Of a stretch of DNA of 32,229 nt, positions 15,269-23,944 are shown in pieces. Under the pieces are notes generated by a model. It was not told where the DNA came from, ran no database searches, and worked only from the letters and a program-made list of their open reading frames with translations. The position numbers and the translations under genes were made by a program. Numbering within the stretch: position 1 is the first letter of the stretch; every line of letters begins with the position of its first letter. The stretch is from DASZGI01 sp035938995 (GTDB lineage: Bacteria > Actinomycetota > Actinomycetes > Streptomycetales > Catenulisporaceae). The stretch is from the NCBI RefSeq assembly GCF_035938995.1, contig NZ_DASZGI010000304.1, positions 1 to 32,229 on the forward strand, written 5' to 3'.

Positions 15269-15472
15269 TTAGTTCAGCGACCGCGCATCGGGCTTGGGCG
15301 CGGACACCGCCTTCGGCGGGCCGGGTCGGGCCGGCATGGTCCGCGGATCGAGCTCGGTCAGCCGCTGCTGCGCACTTTCCAGCAGCGGCACAGGCAGGTC
15401 CGGGTCCAGCGACCGGTCCAGCAGCATGACCAGCTCCGCGACGGTCAGCCGGTCGATGTCGATCTCTTCCAC
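15269..15472 (-). CDS. Small hypothetical protein (67 residues)
   Basis: A 67-codon ORF begins at GTG 15472 (MEEIDIDRLTVAELVMLLDR), giving an acidic N-terminal helical half and a Pro-rich C-terminal tail (PARPGPPKAVSAPKPDARS). Codon third positions are strongly G/C and the composition is protein-like. The ribosome site is weak (GGGG about 2 nt away). It sits between the TetR gene and the convergent P450. I do not recognise a family; it may be a genuine small acidic protein or a chance ORF. Confidence 0.45.
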   Translation of the reverse strand: MEEIDIDRLTVAELVMLLDRSLDPDLPVPLLESAQQRLTELDPRTMPARPGPPKAVSAPKPDARSLN

Positions 15473-15586
15473 GCCCCGTATGACGAGGCAGCGCCCTGCC
15501 GGTTACGTCCTCGTCGCCCGTTCGGGGTGCTCGCCGGGTGCACGCACCGGCGCACTCAGGGCACCCTGCGCCGAGCTGACGCCAGC

Positions 15587-16192
15587 TCAGGTGCGCATCG
15601 CGTCGATGATCGCGGACCAGCGCCGCACCACGCGGGCCCGCCGCGCCGAGTCGTCGCTCAGCAGGTTGGCCAGCCCCAGGCCACGGGCCATGTCGAGCGT
15701 CGCCTGCACGGTCTCGCGCACCCCTTCGGCGTTCTCGTCGACGCCGAGGAAGCCGACTGCGGCGCGATGGGCTTCCCGCCCGACCTTGTTCTCCAACGCA
15801 ACCACGCGCTCGCGCAGCGGCTCCTCAGTCGCCGCGGCCACCCAAAGGTGCAGCGCGGCGCGGAAGAGTTGGCCGGTGTAAAGGCGCACGAGCATGTCGA
15901 CGACGGCCTCGGTGCGCGCTGAGCCGGGCGGCGGCAGCTCCGCCGCGTGCTGGTGCAGGGTCGCGAGCCGTTCCGCGGCGACGTGCTCCACTGCCGCGGT
16001 GAACAGATCCTCCCGGGTGGGGAAGTGGTGCTGCGCGGCGCCTCGGGTGACTCCGGCGCGCTCGGCCACCACCGCGACCGTGCTGCCGCTCCATCCGTAC
16101 TCGGCCAGGCATCCGACGGCGGCTTCGAGCAGCCGTTGCCGGGTGACCCGGCTGCGGTCCTGCTGCGGCGCGCGCGCGACGGTACCGGCCAC
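15587..16192 (-). CDS. TetR-family transcriptional regulator of the acyl-CoA operon
   Basis: A 201-residue TetR regulator. The helix-turn-helix occupies about residues 15-60 (TRQRLLEAAVGCLAEYGWSG, then TVAVVAERAGVTRGAAQHHF with the typical xxxxHFxxRE ending). The remaining 140 residues form the ligand-binding, dimerising helical domain. GTG 16192 begins 2 nt after the stop codon of the enoyl-CoA hydratase gene, so it is the last gene of the operon. Such TetR proteins usually respond to the acyl-CoA handled by the pathway (family knowledge). The 18-bp palindrome upstream of the first operon gene (23896-23913) is its best candidate site, giving negative feedback. Confidence 0.92.
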   Translation of the reverse strand: MAGTVARAPQQDRSRVTRQRLLEAAVGCLAEYGWSGSTVAVVAERAGVTRGAAQHHFPTREDLFTAAVEHVAAERLATLHQHAAELPPPGSARTEAVVDMLVRLYTGQLFRAALHLWVAAATEEPLRERVVALENKVGREAHRAAVGFLGVDENAEGVRETVQATLDMARGLGLANLLSDDSARRARVVRRWSAIIDAMRT

Positions 16193-16194
16193 GG

Positions 16195-16953
16195 TCAGCG
16201 CGCCCAGGACGGCGGCCGCCGCTCGAGGAAGGCGTGCATGCCCTCCTGCGCCTCCACTGAGCCGAACAGCCGCGCGGACAGCTCGGCCATCTCCTCCCCG
16301 TCGCGGTCGAACACCCGCAGGACCTCCGCCGTGACCAGCCGCTTGGTCTCGGCCAAGCCCTGCGGCGAGGCCTTGCACAGCGCGTCGAGGTACGGCGCGA
16401 GCACTGCGTCGGCGTCGGGGCCGTGGCCGGTCACCAGGCCGATGCGCTCGGCCTCGGGCCCGTCGAAGGTGGCGCCGGTCAGGTACCAGCAGGCCGCCGC
16501 GCGGGGATTGAGGCGGGGCAGCAGCGGCAGCGAGATGACGGCCGGTGCGAGGCCGAGCCGTACCTCGGTGAAGGCGAAGGTGGCGGCCGGACCGGCGACG
16601 GCGAGGTCGCAGGCGCCGAGTAGTCCGAGGCCGCCGGCGCGCACGTGCCCATCGGCGCGGGCCACGACGGGTTTCGGCAGCTCCACGATGGCGCGCATGA
16701 GCTTGACCAGGAGTCGCGGCGCGGAGCCCGGATCGCCCGAGGTCGCCTCGGTCAGGTCGGCGCCCGCGCAGAAGACGGTCCCGGTGTGGCTGAGCACGAT
16801 GGCCCGCACCTCCGGGTCGGCGGCCGCCCGGGTCAGTCCTTCCTCGAGTTCGGCGACCAGCCGCGAGGACAGCGCGTTGCGGTTGGCGGGCGAGTCGAGG
16901 GTGAGCGTGGCCACCGCCTCGGCCACGCCGTATCGGACGAGCGGTTCGGTCAT
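16195..16953 (-). CDS. Enoyl-CoA hydratase/isomerase (crotonase) family protein
   Basis: This is a 252-residue crotonase. The oxyanion-hole segments FCAGADL and HVRAGGLGLLGACDLAVA are present. The second catalytic glutamate of enoyl-CoA hydratases is conserved in TEVRLGL, but the first (normally in GGGxE) is replaced by Gly in RAGGLGLLG, so canonical syn-hydration of crotonyl-CoA is doubtful and a specialised hydratase or isomerase is possible. ATG 16953 is preferred over GTG 16959 because AGGGG lies 7 nt upstream. It follows the acyl-CoA dehydrogenase after an 86-bp gap and precedes TetR by 2 nt. It probably acts on the carboxylated, unsaturated product of the operon. Confidence 0.92.
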   Translation of the reverse strand: MTEPLVRYGVAEAVATLTLDSPANRNALSSRLVAELEEGLTRAAADPEVRAIVLSHTGTVFCAGADLTEATSGDPGSAPRLLVKLMRAIVELPKPVVARADGHVRAGGLGLLGACDLAVAGPAATFAFTEVRLGLAPAVISLPLLPRLNPRAAACWYLTGATFDGPEAERIGLVTGHGPDADAVLAPYLDALCKASPQGLAETKRLVTAEVLRVFDRDGEEMAELSARLFGSVEAQEGMHAFLERRPPSWAR

Positions 16954-17039
16954 GCGCACGGGCCCCTTTCCGGCTGGGGTGCTGGGTGCGGCCGCGCGGT
17001 CACGGCCGGGTTCGAAGAGAGATCATCGCACTCCGGTCT

Positions 17040-18224
17040 TCAGTACGACCTCGGCAGGCCGAGGGTGTGTTGCGCGACGAAGTTCAGCACCATCTCGCGG
17101 CTGACCGGGGCGACGCGCCCGATCCGCACCACGGACAGCAGCGCGGCCAGCCCGTACTCCTGCGTCAGGCCGTTGCCGCCGAGGGTCTGCACGGCTTGGT
17201 CGACGGTGCGCACCGCCGCCTCCCCGGCCGCGTACTTGGCCATGTTCGCCGCCTCCCCGGCGGCCATGTCGTCCCCGGCGTCGTAGAGGGTCGCGGCCTT
17301 CTGCGTCATCAGCCTGGCAAGCTCGATCTCGATCCGGCACTGGGCCAGCGGGTGCGCCAGGCCCTGGTGCGCGCCGATCGGCACGCCCCAGACGGCGCGG
17401 GTCTTGGCGTAGTCGACCGCCTTGTCTAGGGCGTAGCGCGCGATGCCGGTCGCGAACGCGGAGGCCATGATGCGCTCGGGGTTGAGCCCGGCGAACAGTT
17501 GCAGCAGCCCGGCGTCCTCGTCGCCGACGAGCGCGTCGGCGGGCAGCCGCACGTCGTCGAAGTAGAGCTCGAACTGGCGCTCCGGGGAGACGATCTCCAT
17601 CGGGATCGGCCGGTATTCGAACCCTGGCGTCTCGCGCGGGACGATGAACAGGGCGGGTTTGAGCTTGCCGGTGCGGGCGTCCTCGGTGCGCCCGACGACG
17701 AGGACCGCGTCGGCCCAGTCGACGGCCGAGATGAACACCTTGCGGCCGTTCAGGATCCAGTCGTCGCCGTCCCGGCGGCCGACGGTGGCCAGGCGGTGCG
17801 AGTTCGAACCGGCGTCGGGTTCGGTGATCGCGAAGGCCATGCGCAGGCTGCCGTCGGCGAATCCGGGCAGCCAGCGGTGCTTCTGCGGCTCGGTGCCGAA
17901 GCGGGCGATGACGCTGCCGCAGATCGCGGGGGTCACGACGAGCAGCAGCAGCGGGCAGCCGGCCGCGGACAGTTCCTCGAGCACGACGACGAGGTCTGCG
18001 ACGCCGCCTCCTCCGCCGCCGTACTCCTCGGGCAGGTTCACCCCGAGGTAGCCGAGGCGACCGGCTTCGGCCCACAGGTCGTCGGTGGGCCGCCCGGTGC
18101 GCGCGCGCTCCATCATGTAGGCGCCGCCGTAGCGGCGGCCGAGGGCGGCGACCGCGTCGCGCAGCGCGAGGCGCTCCTCGGTGTCGAATATTGCGCGGGG
18201 GGCGGCGGTGGGGCGCGCGGTCAC
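17040..18224 (-). CDS. Acyl-CoA dehydrogenase
   Basis: A 394-residue flavoenzyme of standard acyl-CoA dehydrogenase length. It contains LPEEYGG in the N-terminal helical domain, the flavin/substrate motif FAITEPDAGSNS with WILNGRKVFIS, and the C-terminal QTLGGNGLTQEYG motif. It introduces an alpha,beta double bond in an acyl-CoA with FAD, passing electrons to ETF. Its GTG start overlaps the stop of the biotin-carboxylase gene (GTGA), so the two are translationally coupled. In this operon it would generate the enoyl-CoA that the carboxylase then uses, as in leucine or acyclic-terpenoid degradation. Confidence 0.95.
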   Translation of the reverse strand: MTARPTAAPRAIFDTEERLALRDAVAALGRRYGGAYMMERARTGRPTDDLWAEAGRLGYLGVNLPEEYGGGGGGVADLVVVLEELSAAGCPLLLLVVTPAICGSVIARFGTEPQKHRWLPGFADGSLRMAFAITEPDAGSNSHRLATVGRRDGDDWILNGRKVFISAVDWADAVLVVGRTEDARTGKLKPALFIVPRETPGFEYRPIPMEIVSPERQFELYFDDVRLPADALVGDEDAGLLQLFAGLNPERIMASAFATGIARYALDKAVDYAKTRAVWGVPIGAHQGLAHPLAQCRIEIELARLMTQKAATLYDAGDDMAAGEAANMAKYAAGEAAVRTVDQAVQTLGGNGLTQEYGLAALLSVVRIGRVAPVSREMVLNFVAQHTLGLPRSY

Positions 18225-20269
18225 GACGTCAGTCCTTTGCTTCCGGTGGTGGCGGCCTCGTCGGTTCCTGCGGAGTCTGCGGACGGCGCGGCGGGATGCG
18301 GTTCGACGACGGCGAGCACCGCGCCGACTTCGACCTGTTGGCCGGGGCGTACGCGAAGCTCGGCGAGTACGCCGTCGGTCGGGGAGGCGACCTCGTGCTC
18401 CATCTTCATCGCCTCGAGCCAGAGCAGCGGGCGGCCCGCGGCGACCGGATCGCCCTCCCCGAACGCGATGCGCACGACGGTGCCGGGCATCGGGGCGAGC
18501 AGCGAGCCGGGCGCGACGTGTTCGGTGGGCTCGGGGAAGCGGCTGATCGGCCGGTAGGCGGCGTGCAGGCCGGGCGTGTCCACCCAGACCGTGTCGGCGG
18601 CGGCGTATACGGATACGTCGAACGTACGCCGCACGCCGTCGCTTTCGAGGACGACGCGGTCCGGTGCGCTCGAGATCAGCCGCACGCCCGGCAGTCCCTC
18701 GAGTTCGAGTCCGTCGCGGCCGAACCGGTATCTGACCTCGTACTGCGTGCCGTCAGTGGTCTGAAACCGCTTGACCTGCGGCTGCGCGGGGAGGTTGCGC
18801 CATCCGGACGGGAGGTCGCGGGGTAACGGTCCGGTCCCCCGGCGCGCGGCGGCGTCGGCGAGCGCGGCGGCGACTGCGCCGAGCGCGGGCAGGCCGTCCT
18901 TCGACTCCGTCAGCAGTGCGTCGCGGTGCCGCGCCAGGAAGTCGGTGTCGACCGCGCCGCTCAGGAATTCCGGGTGGCGCAGCGCCCTGACGAGAAGGTC
19001 CCGGTTGGTGTCGACGCCGTGGATGCGGGCCCGGGCGAGGGCGTCGGCGAGCCGGCGCGCCGCCGCGGTTCGGGTCGGCGCCCACGCGACGGCCTTGGCC
19101 AGCATCGCGTCGTAGTCCGCGCCGACCACCGTCCCGTCGTCGACCCCTGAGTCGATGCGCAGGCCGCTTTCGGCCGGCCCTGTTGCGAAGGTCACCGGCG
19201 CAAAGGTCGTCGTCTCGCCGGGGAAGTCGAAGCGATGGATCGTCCCGGTCTGCGGCCGCCAGTCGCGTGCCGGGTCTTCCGCGTAGAGGCGGGCCTCGAT
19301 GGCATGGCCGCGCGGGGCAGGCGGCTCGCCGGTCAGCGCGGCGCCTTCGGCGATCCGCAGCTGAAGCGCCACGAGGTCGAGTCCTGTCACGCACTCGGTG
19401 ACCGGGTGCTCGACCTGCAGGCGCGTGTTCATCTCGAGGAAGAAGAAGCGGCCGTCCGCGCCGAGCAGGAACTCCACGGTTCCGGCACCGGCGTAGCCGA
19501 TCGCCCGCGCCGCCGCGGCCGCGGCCTCGGCCATCCGGCGGCGGGTGTCGTCGGCAAGCCCGGGCGCGGGGCTCTCCTCGATCACCTTCTGGTGGCGGCG
19601 CTGGAGCGAACAGTCGCGCTCGCCGAGCGTCCACACCGTGCCGTGCGTGTCGGCCAGCACCTGGACTTCCACGTGCCGACCGGTCTCGAGGTACGGCTCG
19701 CAGAACACTTCGTCCGAGCCGAACGCTGACGCCGCCTCGGCACGGGCCGCGGCCAGAGCGGCGGGCAGATCGCTGAGCGCGCGCACGATCCGCATGCCGC
19801 GCCCGCCGCCCCCGGCCGCGGCCTTGACCAGCAGCGGCAGGTCGGCGGCGGTCGCGGCGTCCGGGTCGACGGCGCCGAGGACCGGCACCCCCGAGGCTGC
19901 CATCAGCGTCTTGGCACGCGTCTTCGAGCCCATATCCGCGATCGCCCGCGGCGGCGGCCCGATCCAGGTCAGCCCGGCGTCCAGGACCCGCTGGGCGAAC
20001 TCGGCGTTCTCGGAGAGGAATCCGTAGCCGGGGTGGACGGCGTCGGCCCCGGCGTCCAGGGCGGCGCGCACCAGCAGTTCGCCGCGCAGGTAGGTGTCGG
20101 CCGCGGCGGAGCCGGGGAGCCTCACCGCGGTGTCGGCCTCGCGCACGTGCGGCGCATCGGCGTCGGCATCGGAGTACACGGCGACGGTCGCGATGCCCAG
20201 ATCGCGGCACGTACGGAAGACCCGGCGGGCGATCTCGCCGCGGTTACTCACCATCAGGGAGCTGATCAT
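18221..20269 (-). CDS. Acyl-CoA carboxylase alpha subunit (biotin carboxylase plus biotin carboxyl carrier domain)
   Basis: This 682-residue subunit carboxylates its own biotin with ATP and bicarbonate. Domains: biotin carboxylase N-terminus (MISSLMVSNRGEIARRVFRT), ATP-grasp with KAAAGGGGRGMR and EMNTRLQVEHPVTE, a BC C-terminal domain, a linker/BT region, and a C-terminal biotinyl domain with EAMKMEH, the biotinylated lysine being Lys622. ATG 20269 is the natural start: GAGG lies 10 nt upstream and the carboxyltransferase stop is 11 bp away. The frame stays open far upstream, but only as a shadow of that gene. It resembles the alpha chains of methylcrotonyl-CoA and geranyl-CoA carboxylases, and mycobacterial AccA2-type proteins. 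Confidence 0.96.
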   Translation of the reverse strand: MISSLMVSNRGEIARRVFRTCRDLGIATVAVYSDADADAPHVREADTAVRLPGSAAADTYLRGELLVRAALDAGADAVHPGYGFLSENAEFAQRVLDAGLTWIGPPPRAIADMGSKTRAKTLMAASGVPVLGAVDPDAATAADLPLLVKAAAGGGGRGMRIVRALSDLPAALAAARAEAASAFGSDEVFCEPYLETGRHVEVQVLADTHGTVWTLGERDCSLQRRHQKVIEESPAPGLADDTRRRMAEAAAAAARAIGYAGAGTVEFLLGADGRFFFLEMNTRLQVEHPVTECVTGLDLVALQLRIAEGAALTGEPPAPRGHAIEARLYAEDPARDWRPQTGTIHRFDFPGETTTFAPVTFATGPAESGLRIDSGVDDGTVVGADYDAMLAKAVAWAPTRTAAARRLADALARARIHGVDTNRDLLVRALRHPEFLSGAVDTDFLARHRDALLTESKDGLPALGAVAAALADAAARRGTGPLPRDLPSGWRNLPAQPQVKRFQTTDGTQYEVRYRFGRDGLELEGLPGVRLISSAPDRVVLESDGVRRTFDVSVYAAADTVWVDTPGLHAAYRPISRFPEPTEHVAPGSLLAPMPGTVVRIAFGEGDPVAAGRPLLWLEAMKMEHEVASPTDGVLAELRVRPGQQVEVGAVLAVVEPHPAAPSADSAGTDEAATTGSKGLTS

Positions 20270-20280
20270 CGTGGTCCGCC

Positions 20281-21879
20281 TCACATCCGGAAGACGCCGT
20301 AGCCGCGGGCGCCCTCGACCGGCGCGCTGTGCACGGCGGAGAGACAGAGCCCGACGACGGTGCGGGTGTCGCGCGGATCGATCACCCCGTCGTCGTAGAC
20401 CCGGCCGGACAGGAACACCGGCACCGACTCCGCCTCGATCTGCCGCTCCACGGCGGCGCGCATCGCGGCGTCGGCCTCCTCGTCGAAGGGCCGCCCGGCC
20501 GCGGCGGCCGACTGCCGGGCCACGATCGAGAGCACCCCGGCGAGCTGCGCCGGTCCCATCACCGCCGATTTGGCGCTGGGCCAGGCGAACAGGAAGCGGG
20601 GGTCGAAGGCGCGGCCGCACATGCCGTAGTGGCCCGCGCCGTAGGAGGCGCCCATCAGGATCGAGATGTGCGGGACCGTGCTGTTGGACACCGCGTTGAT
20701 CATCATCGCCCCGTGCTTGACGATCCCGCCCTGCTCGTATTCGCGCCCGACCATGTAGCCGGTGGTGTTGTGCAGGAACAGCAGCGGGATGTCGCGCTGG
20801 TTGGCGAGCTGGATGAACTGCGCGGCCTTCTGCGACTCGGCGCTGAACAGCACGCCGCGGGCGTTGGCGAGGATGCCGACCGGGTAGCCGTGAACGCTCG
20901 CCCAGCCGGTGGCGAGGCTGGCGCCGTAGAGCGGCTTGAACTCGTCGAAGTCCGAGCCGTCGACGACCCGTGCGATCACCTCGCGCGGATCGAAGGGGGC
21001 TTTCAGATCCCCGGGGACCAGGCCGAGAAGTTCGTCCTGCGAGTATTTCGGCGCGGGAGCCGGCGCGTCCGCTGCCGGGCCGCGCTTGGTCCAGTGCAGC
21101 CGCCGCACGATCCGGCGGGCGACGCGCAGGGCGTCGGGTTCGTCGACGGCGAAGTAGTCGGCGAGGCCGGAGACCCGCGCGTGCATCTCCGCGCCGCCCA
21201 GCGACTCGTCGTCGGACTCCTCGCCGGTGGCCATCTTCACCAGGGGCGGCCCGCCGAGGAAGACTTTGGCCTGGTCTTTGACCATGACCACGTGGTCTGA
21301 CATGCCCGGGATGTAGGCGCCGCCGGCGGTGGAACTGCCGAAGACCACCGCGATCGTCGGGATCCCGGCGGCCGAGAGCCGGGTCAGGTCGCGGAACAGG
21401 GCGCCGCCGGGGATGAAGATGTCCTTCTGGCTCGGCAGGTCGGCCCCGGCCGACTCGACGAGGTTGACCAGCGGCAGCCGGTTGCGCAGCGCGATCTCGT
21501 CGGCCCGCAGCGCCTTGCGCAGCGTCCAGGGGTTGCTGGCGCCGCCGCGTACCGTCGGGTCGCTGGCGGTGATGACGCACTCGGTGCCCTCGATCACGCC
21601 GATCCCGGTGACCAGCGCGGCGCCGACCGGGTGCTCGGTGCCCCAGGCGGCGAGCGGGGACAGTTCGAGGAAGGGGCTGTCGGGGTCAAGGAGGAGCTCG
21701 ACGCGTTCGCGGGCGAGCAGCTTGCCGCGCCGCCGGTGCCGTTCGACGTATTTCTCCCCGCCGCCGGCCAGCGCCTTGGCGTGTTCGGCGGCCAGCGCGT
21801 CGAGTTTGGCGAGCATCGCGGAGCGGTTGGCCGCGTATGCGGCGCCGACGGGGTCGAGACGGGAGGCGAGGATCGTCAC
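20281..21879 (-). CDS. Acyl-CoA carboxylase beta subunit (carboxyltransferase)
   Basis: A 532-residue carboxyltransferase that moves CO2 from biotin to an acyl-CoA. The N-half shows the acyl-CoA site SSTAGGAYIPGMSDH and GGPPLVKMATGEE; the C-half shows GVLFSAESQKAAQFIQLANQ, FLHNTTGYMVGREYE and ASYGAGHYGMCGRAF. These match methylcrotonyl-CoA/geranyl-CoA-type beta subunits more than acetyl- or propionyl-CoA ones, which is consistent with the FLHNTTGYMVG region. GTG 21879 has GGAGG (21887-21891) 7 nt upstream and overlaps the AtuA-family stop as GTGA. It pairs with the biotin carboxylase subunit encoded 11 bp downstream. Confidence 0.96.
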   Translation of the reverse strand: MTILASRLDPVGAAYAANRSAMLAKLDALAAEHAKALAGGGEKYVERHRRRGKLLARERVELLLDPDSPFLELSPLAAWGTEHPVGAALVTGIGVIEGTECVITASDPTVRGGASNPWTLRKALRADEIALRNRLPLVNLVESAGADLPSQKDIFIPGGALFRDLTRLSAAGIPTIAVVFGSSTAGGAYIPGMSDHVVMVKDQAKVFLGGPPLVKMATGEESDDESLGGAEMHARVSGLADYFAVDEPDALRVARRIVRRLHWTKRGPAADAPAPAPKYSQDELLGLVPGDLKAPFDPREVIARVVDGSDFDEFKPLYGASLATGWASVHGYPVGILANARGVLFSAESQKAAQFIQLANQRDIPLLFLHNTTGYMVGREYEQGGIVKHGAMMINAVSNSTVPHISILMGASYGAGHYGMCGRAFDPRFLFAWPSAKSAVMGPAQLAGVLSIVARQSAAAAGRPFDEEADAAMRAAVERQIEAESVPVFLSGRVYDDGVIDPRDTRTVVGLCLSAVHSAPVEGARGYGVFRM

Positions 21880-23819
21880 AGCAGGGCCTCCGGGATGTCC
21901 ACGTGGCGGGAGCGCAGCCACTCCCCCACCGCCTTGGCCTGCGGATCGAAGCGGGTCTGCGCGCCGACACCCTCGCCGAGTAGACCTTCGACCACGAAGT
22001 TGACGGCGCGCAGATTCGGCAGCAGATGGCGGGTGACCGGGAGCGTGGCGGTCTCGGGCAGCAGTTCGCGCAGCAGGGCGACGTCGAGGGTGTGGGCGAG
22101 CCAGCGCCAACCGTCGTCGGTCCGCGCCCACACGCCGATGTTGGCGTCTCCGCCCTTGTCACCGCTGCGCGCCCCCGCGACGAGGCCGAGCGGGACGCGG
22201 CGAGTGGGCCCGGGCGGCAGCGGTTTGGGCAGCTCCGCATGCGGCGCCGGTTCGGGTGGTTGGACGAGGGCGGGCGGGGTGATGGGCAGCCGGAGGCCGT
22301 CGGGCAGCACCGCGACGTGGTCGGCCGTCGACGGGCTGACGTACATGGCCTCGAAGACCCCGTATACCGAGGCCTCGGCGGGCGGGGCGGTGACGTGGAA
22401 GCCCGGGTATCCGGCCAGGGCGAGCTCGATCGCCGCGCTGCTGACGGCGCGCCCGGCGACACGGCGGTCCCGGTCGCGCACGATGAGCCGCAGCAGGGCG
22501 CTGGCCTGCTCCTCGGTCGGCGCGTCGGATCGGTCGGTGCGGGCCAGGGACCAGCGCACCTCGGCGGGCCGCGGGCGCCCCGGCGCCCCGGTCAGGACCT
22601 GCTCCATCTGTTCGCGCACCAGGGCCGCCTTCGCCTCTATGTCCAGGCCGGTGAGGACGAACACGATCTCGTTGCGGTAGCCGCCGATCCGGTTGAGCCC
22701 GACCTTGAGCGTGGGCGGGGGCGCCTCGCCGCGGGCCGCGGACAGCCGCACCCGGTCCGGGCCGACCTGTTCGAGATGGACGGTGTCCAGCCGCAGCGTC
22801 ACGTCGGGGCCCAGGTAGCGCGGCCCGGCGGTCTCGTAGAGCAGTTGCGCGCCGACCGTCTCGACGGTGACGGCGCCGCCGGTCCCGGGATGCTTCGTGA
22901 TCACGCTGCTGCCGTCGGCGTGGACTTCGGCGAGCGGGAAGCCCGGGCGGCCCGGGTCGAGTTCGGTGAAGAAAGAGAAGTTGCCGCCGGTGGCCTGCGC
23001 GCCGCACTCGAGCACGTGTCCGGCGGCGGTGGCCCCGGCCAGCGCGTCGAGGTCGGCCGGGTGCCAGCCGAAGTGCGCCGCGGCCGGGCCGACGAGCAGC
23101 GACGCGTCGGTGACCCGGCCGGTGACGACCAGGTCGGCGCCCGAGCGCAAAGCCGCCGCGATGCCGAAGGCGCCGAGGTAGGCGTTGGCGGCCAGCAGAT
23201 CGGCGGGCAGGCCGAGCTCGTCCGCGCGTCGCTCAGCGGGAGTGCGGTCCTCGTCGTCGTCGGAGCCCTGACTGTCCGGGCGGCCGGGGGCGGGGGCGAG
23301 CAGGTCGTCGCCTTCGACGCGGGCGATGCGGACGTCGAGGCCGAGCCGTGCGGCAAGCTTATGCAGGGCGGTGGCGAGTCCGGAGGGGTTGAGGCCGCCC
23401 GCGTTCGTGACGATCTTGACGCCGCGGTCGAGCGCCAGGCCGAGGCACTCCTCCATCTGGCGCAGGAACGTCTTGGCGTAGCCGAGGGTGGGATCCTTGA
23501 GCCGGTCGCCGGCCAGGATCGCCATGGTGAGCTCGGCGAGATAGTCGCCGGTGAGCACGTCGAGCGGACCGCCCTCGAGCATCTCGCGCATCGCGGAGAG
23601 GCGGTCGCCGTAGAAACCGGACGCGTTGCCGACGATGAGCGGCGCGGCCCGGGGCGCACCGGCTGGCGAGGCAGGTAGGGACCCCGTTTGTGTGGATGCC
23701 GTCTGTGTGGACCCCGCCTGTGAGGCCGCTGCATCGTGCGAGGAGGCCGCGCGCGAGGCCGCCGAATCGCGTGAAGACAGTGAATACGGGGACGTGCTGT
23801 CCGAAGGCCGGTCCTCCAT
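21876..23819 (-). CDS. Acyclic terpene utilisation AtuA-family protein (DUF1446) with AtuA-like C-terminal domain
   Basis: A 647-residue protein, first gene of the operon. About 58-500 is the DUF1446/AtuA domain (IVGNASGFYGDRLSAMREML, then TNAGGLNPSGLA), and about 535-647 the AtuA-like small domain (VAGARSGDKGGDANIGVWAR). AtuA is required for citronellol/geraniol catabolism in Pseudomonas but its reaction is still unclear (family knowledge). The first 57 residues are a low-complexity Ser/Ala/Thr extension with a repeated STQT motif, unusual for the family. The ATG has GGAGGGG upstream, and no later start codon precedes the conserved domain. It overlaps the carboxyltransferase by 4 bp. A palindromic candidate TetR operator lies about 80 bp upstream. 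Confidence 0.93.
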   Translation of the reverse strand: MEDRPSDSTSPYSLSSRDSAASRAASSHDAAASQAGSTQTASTQTGSLPASPAGAPRAAPLIVGNASGFYGDRLSAMREMLEGGPLDVLTGDYLAELTMAILAGDRLKDPTLGYAKTFLRQMEECLGLALDRGVKIVTNAGGLNPSGLATALHKLAARLGLDVRIARVEGDDLLAPAPGRPDSQGSDDDEDRTPAERRADELGLPADLLAANAYLGAFGIAAALRSGADLVVTGRVTDASLLVGPAAAHFGWHPADLDALAGATAAGHVLECGAQATGGNFSFFTELDPGRPGFPLAEVHADGSSVITKHPGTGGAVTVETVGAQLLYETAGPRYLGPDVTLRLDTVHLEQVGPDRVRLSAARGEAPPPTLKVGLNRIGGYRNEIVFVLTGLDIEAKAALVREQMEQVLTGAPGRPRPAEVRWSLARTDRSDAPTEEQASALLRLIVRDRDRRVAGRAVSSAAIELALAGYPGFHVTAPPAEASVYGVFEAMYVSPSTADHVAVLPDGLRLPITPPALVQPPEPAPHAELPKPLPPGPTRRVPLGLVAGARSGDKGGDANIGVWARTDDGWRWLAHTLDVALLRELLPETATLPVTRHLLPNLRAVNFVVEGLLGEGVGAQTRFDPQAKAVGEWLRSRHVDIPEALL

Positions 23820-23895
23820 CGCGCCACCCCTCCGCGTCGGGTGCGAACGCGGCTGCCCGCGCCGTGGGCACCAGGCTTTCAGCGGATCAAGAAAA

Positions 23896-23913
23896 AATCA
23901 AGCTCGCTTGATT
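23896..23913. promoter_or_regulatory. Candidate TetR operator of the AtuA operon
   Basis: AATCAAGC (23896-23903) and GCTTGATT (23906-23913) are perfect 8-bp arms around TC, flanked by A-run and T-run sequence (AAAA..TTTT) in otherwise GC-rich DNA. It lies 77 bp upstream of the first gene of the operon, whose last gene encodes a TetR regulator. Minus-strand TTGATT inside it could serve as a -35. Confidence 0.6.
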
Positions 23914-23944
23914 GTTTTCTGCGCGCCGCCTCGAGCCCGGACTG

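Noticed and set aside
20270..21580. Upstream extension of the biotin carboxylase frame (1119-codon open frame)
   Set aside because: The extension overlaps the carboxyltransferase gene in another frame and is Arg-rich; the real start with a ribosome site and the conserved N-terminus is at 20269.
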